A program made the translations under genes and the position numbers. Positions 58,200 to 64,000 of a stretch of 64,000 nt of DNA are shown here, in pieces. The DNA lies in the NCBI RefSeq assembly GCF_030445035.2, contig NC_080704.1, forward strand, positions 29,750,200-29,814,199. The letters run 5' to 3'. A model generated the notes under the pieces. That model was not told the origin of the DNA and ran no database searches. It saw only the letters and a list, made by a program, of their open reading frames with translations. The DNA comes from Dasypus novemcinctus. Taxonomy: Eukaryota; Chordata; Mammalia; Cingulata; Dasypodidae. Within the stretch, counting starts at the first letter, position 1. Each line of letters opens with the position of its first letter.

Positions 58200-60440
58200 A
58201 TGTTACCCTGGGAGGCCCCAGGCAGGGGTAGCCTTATTTGGCATTCCTTAACATCCCACCACGGGCCCAATAAACGCGTGGGGCCTGGACTGTGGCTGTG
58301 AGATATAGGTCAGTAGAGGGAGGTGTGCCGGGAATCAAAGGCAGGGACCCTAAGTGAGCACTGCAAGGACTACCCACTCTAGAAGAGTGAGGTGGCACAG
58401 AACCGCCCTACTTCCAACTCTGGGAGGCCCCGTACAGGGCTGTCATGCTTACGGCTTCAAGGAGAGTGTCAGGGAGGTGAGGGCCTTGGCCTAAAGAGGG
58501 TGGCCCCAGAGCAGCAGTGGGAGAAGTCTCAGGACCTGGAACGAGTCCAAATAAGGATACTGTGTGACGACTTAGGGGACTTGCCCACCCCAATACAGAG
58601 GAGGCGCCAGAGATCTCCGCTCCTGTTGTCTGCCCCAGGAAGCCCAACCACTGTGATACGTCGAGAAGCGCTACTTCCTCAGAGGGCATTTCAGGAAGGC
58701 GAGGCGCTTTCTCCACAGAAGATGGCGTCTACCAGGCTACAAGGTGAGGACCAGGAATGAGCGTGAGCGAACCACTCACCTCAGAAAAGTGGGGGCCGGC
58801 ACAGAGCCCCGCCCCTTTTCTCAGTCTTTGGAGGCCGGGGCGGAGCGCCGTCATTCTGAAGAACCCCCTCATTTCTGCCCGGAGGGTTTCAGGGAGATTA
58901 CGACCTTGGTATAAGGCTGTCCCCAGTATAACAGAGGGAGGGGCAGTAGGCTTTAACAGGAGTCGAGGACAGAACCCTGAAAAGGTCCGAAAGCTACCGC
59001 CGTCTCAGAAAATGGGAGAAGGCGCAGAGTGGTGCCCAGCCCCTGCTTGCAGCCCTGGGAGGCCCCAGGAGGGAGGTGATCGCTTTGAGCGCATCACAGT
59101 GTGAAGGCTTTGGTCTGAGGGGTGCAGTCTGGTGTCAGCAAGGAAGGAGTCCCAGAGCTGGCCGGGAGTCTTGGTGAGGGCCCTGAGCGAGGGCTGAGGG
59201 AAACGCCGCCAGAACTAAGGGGCCTCCCAGAGCCCAACCCTTACGGCAGCACTCGGATATCTGGGCTTTGTCAACGTGATGTGTCACGCTCACCCTTGCC
59301 ATGGTATCATCGGGGGGTGGGGCATGGTTTAAAGGGGGATGGTCAGTAGTGGGAGGATTTGTAGGCCTGCAGCAAACGATCAATGTGAGGACTCTGAGGC
59401 CAGAGAGAACCATGCACTTCGAAACAATAGGAGGGAGCATCATAGAATCCATCCCCTATGCTTAGCTGTGGGAAAACACCAGCGGGTATGGTCAGATGAG
59501 TAGGCCCTCACTTCCTTCGAAGAAGTCTCAGAGAGTGCTGGCCTTAGTAAAAGGGCATAGGCCTCAGGGGACTGAGGGGACCACCTACCCATGAATAGAA
59601 GTGATAGCCCTTGAAGTCCCAGGATAGGTTTGTCAGTCTGAGGGTCCCCCAAGCTTTAGTCTAAGGCAAGTGAGACCTTTGGTCTGAGGGTGTAGTCACT
59701 ATTCAGCAGGAAGAAGTCATCCAAGGCCCAACCTGGAGCCAAGGTGCAGACCCTGCATGAGAACTGATGACCCAAGATACCCCAGACAGAAAGAGTTCAA
59801 CAGAACTGTCAGTGATTGGTTCTCCCTGCCAGGGGTAGTGAGCTGAGGATCCCTGTAAATTCCTTCTTGTGGGTCACAGTGAGTTTTGAGAGGTCATATT
59901 CAGAGCAGCAGAGGGGAAGGTGTCCAGGCCTGGCCAACAATTGATAGGAAGGTCCTGAAGGAGAACTTAGAGGCCCCCTCTACTCAGGACTCAGGGGGTT
60001 CCACAGAACTTCCAGCACTGGGTGCCCCAGAGCAGGGATGGTGGACTTATGGGCCCCATTCACTTCCTCTTCTCTAGTCCCAGGGAGGTGATGGCCTTGG
60101 TTTGAGGTATCAACCTCAGAGTAATAGAGCGGAGGGGCCCCAGGCCATGCCAGCAATTGACATGATGATTCTGAATGAGAACTCAGAGGACCCCAGACCC
60201 TAGATCAGAGAGAGCTCCACTGCCAGCACCTGCTGTCAGCCCCAGGAAGTCCCAGGCAGGACTGGCAGGCTGCAGCCTAATGCTCACTCTAATTTTCTCC
60301 ACAGGCTTTTAGGGGACAGGCTGACGAGGTGAACAAGATACTATCTCCCTGCTGAACAGGCTCACAGCATCTCACCACCCCTCCTTGAGTGGGTCCACAT
60401 CACCTGCCCTTCTAACCATACTCCTGCCTGCTGTCCCCGA
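58200..60440 (+). promoter_or_regulatory. MAGEB copy B upstream region: serial exon-like modules
   Basis: Consists of repeated modules whose left edge reads close to 'ggccttggtctgaggg' (58483, 58902, 59107, 59540, 59674, 60092). Each is followed by 'cag.agagggagg..tcccag'-like text, and 'ggccccaggcagg' boxes lie between them. This matches the repeated non-coding exon/promoter organisation of MAGE genes. A conserved acceptor TTCTCCACAG ends at 60304, and a last acceptor (ccccgaacag) ends at 60444, eight bases before the ATG. GC is moderate, less CpG-dense than copy A. Confidence 0.6.
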
Positions 60441-60451
60441 ACAGAGCCATC

Positions 60452-61462
60452 ATGCCTCGAGGTAGGAAGAGTAAGCTGCACACCCGTGAGAAACGCTGCC
60501 AGACCCATGGCAAGGCAAAGCGGTCCCTCCTCCTCTCCTCTCCTCCTGTTGGGGATATTGCCCAGAGCTCGCCTGCTGCTGGGTTAAGTAGCACTCCCCA
60601 GGAGGCTCAGAAACTACCAATAGCCACCACTCATTCTAAAGGCCCCTCTTGCACAAGCGCTGGTGAAGCTGCCAACAGCCGGGATAAGGAAAAAAGTTCC
60701 TCCCAGGCCCCATTCTCCACTAAGAGCTCACGCAGAGATCCTCTAACCAGGAAGGTGGGTTTGTTGAAGCAGTTCATCCTGCATAAGTTTAAAATGAGAG
60801 AGCCCATTATGAAGAAAGACATGATGAAGATTGTCAACCAAAAGTACAAGGATCAGTTTCCTGAGATCCTCCAGAGAGCCTCTGAGAGCATTGAAGTGGT
60901 CTTTGGGGTTGATGTGAAAGAAGTCGACTCCACCAGTCACACCTATGACCTCGTCAGCAAGATGGACCTCCCCAACAATGGGAGGGTGAGTGGTAGCAGG
61001 GGCTTGCCCAAGACTGGTCTCCTGATGACTCTCCTGGGCATGATCTTCGTGAAAGGCAACTGTGCCACTGAGAAAGAGATCTGGAAATTTCTGAATATGA
61101 TGCATATATATGCTGGGAGGAAGCACTTCTTCTATGGGGAGCCCCAGAAGCTCATCACCGGAGATTTGGTGAAACTAAAGTACCTGGAGTACCGGCGGGT
61201 GCCCCACAGTGATCCTCCACTCTATGAATTCCTATGGGGTCCCAGAGCCAAGCAAGAAACCAGCAAGATGAAAGTTCTGGAGTTTTTGGCCAAGGTCAAC
61301 AATACAGTTCCCGGGGCTTTCTCATCCCAATATGAAGAGGCTATGAGAGAAGAGGAAGAGCGTGCCCAAGCCAGAATGGCAGCCAGGGCTGGCACTCATG
61401 CCTGCCCAAATGAAGCACCAGGTCCATGTCCTGCAGCTCCACTGACCCCTGGTGAGGTCTAA
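60452..61462 (+). CDS. MAGEB: MAGE family B protein (copy B), 336 aa
   Basis: The start at 60452 follows a splice acceptor and gives MPRGRKSKLHTREKRCQ, the MAGEB N-terminal basic signature. Residues 25-93 are a Ser/Thr/Ala-rich linker, shorter than in copy A and without its tandem duplication. The MAGE homology domain runs from about residue 94 (RRDPLTRK) to 300 and keeps LPKTGLLMTLLG, the YAGRKH turn, YLEYRRVPHSDPPLYEFLWG and the closing KMKVLEFLAKVN and EEAMREEEERA helices. The C-terminal tail is Pro/Ala-rich and differs from copy A. No stop, frameshift or missing segment. The domain is about two thirds identical to copy A by eye. Role as for other MAGEs: partner and regulator of RING E3 ligases in germ cells. 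The specific MAGEB number is not resolved. Confidence 0.95.
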   Translation: MPRGRKSKLHTREKRCQTHGKAKRSLLLSSPPVGDIAQSSPAAGLSSTPQEAQKLPIATTHSKGPSCTSAGEAANSRDKEKSSSQAPFSTKSSRRDPLTRKVGLLKQFILHKFKMREPIMKKDMMKIVNQKYKDQFPEILQRASESIEVVFGVDVKEVDSTSHTYDLVSKMDLPNNGRVSGSRGLPKTGLLMTLLGMIFVKGNCATEKEIWKFLNMMHIYAGRKHFFYGEPQKLITGDLVKLKYLEYRRVPHSDPPLYEFLWGPRAKQETSKMKVLEFLAKVNNTVPGAFSSQYEEAMREEEERAQARMAARAGTHACPNEAPGPCPAAPLTPGEV

Positions 61463-62050
61463 ATCTTTTTTCATCATTCAAGATGATGTGACAACACAAA
61501 AGGGCCTTTCTTTTATTGTTTTTTTTTTGAAAAAAATTTCTTTTAATTGCAAAATAATACATGCTGTGGAAAAAAGGGCCTTTCTTAAAATATGAACAAA
61601 TCCCACAGTAAAATAGTTGGGATAATGAAATAGAGAAAAAAAGGCATGGTTGATTTTTGGCTTCCCTTACTCCTTTTTTTCTTTTGTTTAGGAAAATTAA
61701 ATGATTTCTACCTCAATGTGCTTAGTTTACTCACATATACGTGGGAGAAATTAAATCAGAATAGATGAGACCTCTTGTACACTGGTTCTTTTGTTGCACG
61801 AATATTAATTGAGCCTCTATTCTTTGGAAGACTGTCTTAGTGCTAAGAATGCTATGATAAAGAGGACACATGTCTACCCGTAGAACTTTAGAATCTGGGG
61901 GGTGGCGATCATATAAAGATGTGGAGATACCCTCTCTGACCTATGGGAAAAGTAAGAAAGAGCGAGTGAGAAGATGGGTGTTTCAGATGAGACCAGTCAA
62001 GAGCAAACATCCAGAGGCAAGGCAGTTTGGGGCTTGGGGAAACTGCTTCT
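61463..62050 (+). other. MAGEB copy B 3' UTR and flank
   Basis: The 3' UTR holds a 59-bp retroposed scrap (61513-61571). An ATTAAA at 61750-61755 is the only likely polyadenylation variant seen. 61790-62050 aligns with 56690-56940. Confidence 0.55.
61513..61571 (-). mobile_element. 59-bp retroposed insertion with 15-bp target duplication
   Basis: AAAAGGGCCTTTCTT is present at 61498-61512 and 61572-61586. The insert begins with a T-rich run, the complement of a poly-A tail, so it is a severely 5'-truncated reverse insertion. The nick site TTTCTT/AAAA suits L1 endonuclease. The source is not recognisable. Confidence 0.85.
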
Positions 62051-62065
62051 GTGGGAGGTGATTTT

Positions 62066-62405
62066 TTTTTTTTTTAATTTTATCATACCCCCCCTCCCGT
62101 GGCTTTTTGTGTGCTGTCTGCTCTCTGTGTCCATTCGCTGTGTGTTCTTCTGTGTCTGTATTTATTTTTATTTATCCACCCCCCCTTGTGGCTTGTTTTG
62201 CTGTCTGCTCTCTGTGTCCGTGTTCGCTGTACGCTCTTTTGCATTTTTCTTTTTTTTCTTGTCTCCCTTTTTTGTTGCATCACCTTGCTGAGTCGGCTCT
62301 CGGCGGTGCTTGCGGGCCAGTGGCTCTCCACAGTGGGAAGTGAACCCAGGGCCTCCCATATGGTAGGCGGGAGCCCAACTGACTGGGCCACAGCCACCTC
62401 CCCAC
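62066..62405 (-). mobile_element. tRNA-derived SINE (22106 subtype), reverse
   Basis: Flanked by GTGGGAGGTGATTTT at 62051-62065 and 62406-62420. T-rich start, head at the right reading 'ctgactgggccacagccacctcccc'. Absent from the other MAGE flanks. Confidence 0.93.
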
Positions 62406-62420
62406 GTGGGAGGTGATTTT

Positions 62421-63177
62421 AAATTAAGCCGGGTGGTGGCTGGGTAAGGCTGTGGAATGGTGAGCAGGGTTCAGACCCTCGACTGGTGTGTCTCAGAGTT
62501 CAAGAGACAGAACCGTGGAAGGGAAAACAGCTCTTTCAAGTTATTTTGGGATTGTAGATAAACCAGAAAGACATATTCACCTGGGGCAGCAATGGAAGGT
62601 GGCCTTTGCTCTTGTCCCAATGAATGTGAACACAGAGCACAAAGTGAGGATTTTATGCACTTGGTCTTCAGGGCGTTTCTGAGAAAGAAGGGTGATACTT
62701 CCTTGAGGTGAGATGCCAAGAAGCCACTGTGCTGGCACTCTTTTTCCTGGGTTAGGAGAAACAATCCCCACACCATAAAGTGGGTATTTTAATTAGGTTA
62801 TTTGAAGGCAGTTTGGCAAAGTTTAAGGGAGTTCTAGATTTGGTAGTGGTGGTGGTGGGGAATCGAATGAAAAAGGGGGGAGGGGCTGGATGAAATGGCC
62901 CCTGGAAGGAGAAGACGGAATTGTTCCTTGACTCACATTCCAGAAGACTGGGGCTGCATCCAGCTGGAGAAGACCCTTACATATCCAAATTAAATAACAG
63001 ATGCACAAATGTGGAAATTTTACTTTTATTTGCTATTGTAAATATTTGGCTGGTTTGGGGTTTGTCCCAGAGTCTTGCATATTCTCTGACATTTCCTGGA
63101 TTAAAAGAAAATAACTTCCCAGAAAGGAGGGTGGAATATTTTGGGTCAAAATCACATAGTCATAATTCTCATTCATT
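62421..63177 (+). other. MAGEB copy B 3' flank
   Basis: Aligns with 27130-27835 and 56960-57700. No conserved frame. Confidence 0.55.
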
Positions 63178-63390
63178 AAAGACCTAACGTCTGCCAGTCA
63201 TTTTACCAGATCATTTTTTTTTCCTGCAGTTTCGATGCTCTAGTCCCAAAGTTCTACAGGATGGGGCTGATCCAACTCACTTGGCAGATAGAGAATTTGC
63301 AATATTCTCACATTCACATGGCTGGAAAGTGACAGGGCTGGAACTAGACTCCTGGTCTGAAGTCACGTAGCGGCCACGCTATTGCCCTCC
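63178..63390 (+). mobile_element. MIR (shared with 27840 and 57708)
   Basis: 'tctgccagtcattttaccaga', 'cagatagagaatttgc', 'cacatggctggaaagtgacagggctgg', 'ggtctgaagtca'. Confidence 0.8.
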
Positions 63391-64000
63391 TCCCAGCCTG
63401 AGACATACCTTGTGTTTCTGTATTCACTTTTCTTCTCGGTTCTCCAAAAGGCCATCTCAAGCAATAAAAAGAAGAGCCCCGTAACCAAAAAGCATTAAAA
63501 GCAGACCTAAAATAAGAAGGTTACTATGAGAATAAACCAAAATCTGGGGATTGGCTGTGGCTTTCATTTACCTGGGGTCCTGCTGTCCCTTGCCCCCAGG
63601 TTCCTTGAGCGCGGGCTCTGCCCTGGAGCTCGTGCTTTTGTCCAGCCAGCTCTTTTCCACATTACAGCACCCTTCCCCCAGATCTTGCCCAGCATGCTGG
63701 CCTCTCCGACCATGGAGCCTGGCCTGCTGACCCAGCTCTCCACTGCTGCCACCTCTGAAGGTTACACCCTCTTCCCCATAGCACACACAGCCCCTGTCAC
63801 TTGCTTAGCCCTGACACAGAGCATTTCAACTCCCTGATGTCATTTCCTTCGCCGTGGATGTATCTCATCTCTGTCCTCCTATTTAATGTGGTAACTCAGA
63901 GACCTTTCTTTTCTTCCTGTCCCCTTTCTTTTTTACTTATTTTAAAAAATGTCCTTTTTCTTATGGAAGGTTTAAATATCGTTTCTGAGTATAAGGTGAT
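63391..64000 (+). other. MAGEB flank, window edge
   Basis: 63540-63840 matches 30160-30480 after the R1 insertion there. The tail of the window (63850-64000) is AT-rich and unassigned. Confidence 0.5.

Noticed and set aside
58392-59104. 115- and 122-aa frames upstream of MAGEB copy B
   Set aside because: They cross the non-coding exon-like modules in different frames; no protein signature.

Overview
This is mammalian X-chromosome-like DNA from a MAGEB (melanoma antigen family B) cluster. The interspersed repeats point to a xenarthran, most likely the armadillo Dasypus. There are several copies of a tRNA-derived SINE with the armadillo DAS-type head and a TAAATCTTTAAA-type tail, on top of older mammalian L1, MLT1/MaLR and MIR copies. 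The species call rests on recognising these repeats by eye, not on a search.

Only two genes look intact, both single-exon MAGEB coding regions on the + strand: 25220-26329 (369 aa) and 60452-61462 (336 aa). Each sits behind about 2 kb of repeated non-coding-exon and promoter-like sequence, with conserved splice acceptors just before the ATG, and ahead of a conserved 3' flank carrying the same ancient MIR. Three further MAGE copies are dead. One at 7198-7663 is frameshifted and cut off by an L1. One at 45672-45865 keeps only the C-terminal end and 3' UTR. One at 53390-55640 keeps its 5' region but its coding region is deleted down to a few dozen bases.

The window is built from diverged tandem duplications. 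About 2.8-18.5 kb is repeated at about 35.9-52.9 kb (roughly 80% alike by eye), and the MAGE blocks downstream continue the pattern (22.9-28.2 kb, 53.4-58.0 kb, 58.2-63.8 kb). The copies serve as empty-site controls for each other, so many insertions can be placed after the duplication: an LTR with a 5-bp target duplication (17315-18142), an L1-type 3' end (14587-15048), a SINE (13113-13600) and a 240-bp GA tract (11868-12106).

A 9.2-kb class I (gammaretrovirus-like) provirus occupies 36452-45647, with two LTRs, a tRNA-Pro-type primer site, and decayed gag, pro, pol and env. It is flanked by a 4-bp duplication (TGGG) and lies inside an old L1 remnant next to the second dead MAGE copy. An A-tailed retroposon family (called R1 here; copies at 1-1920, 20565-20957 and 28198-30120, with related reverse pieces at 1925-2440 and 54345-54836) is clearly moved by L1 machinery, and two of its small open frames keep identical lengths in two copies. 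No CRISPR, prokaryotic or RNA-gene feature was seen. Everything outside the two MAGEB genes is repeat, pseudogene or unassigned AT-rich sequence.
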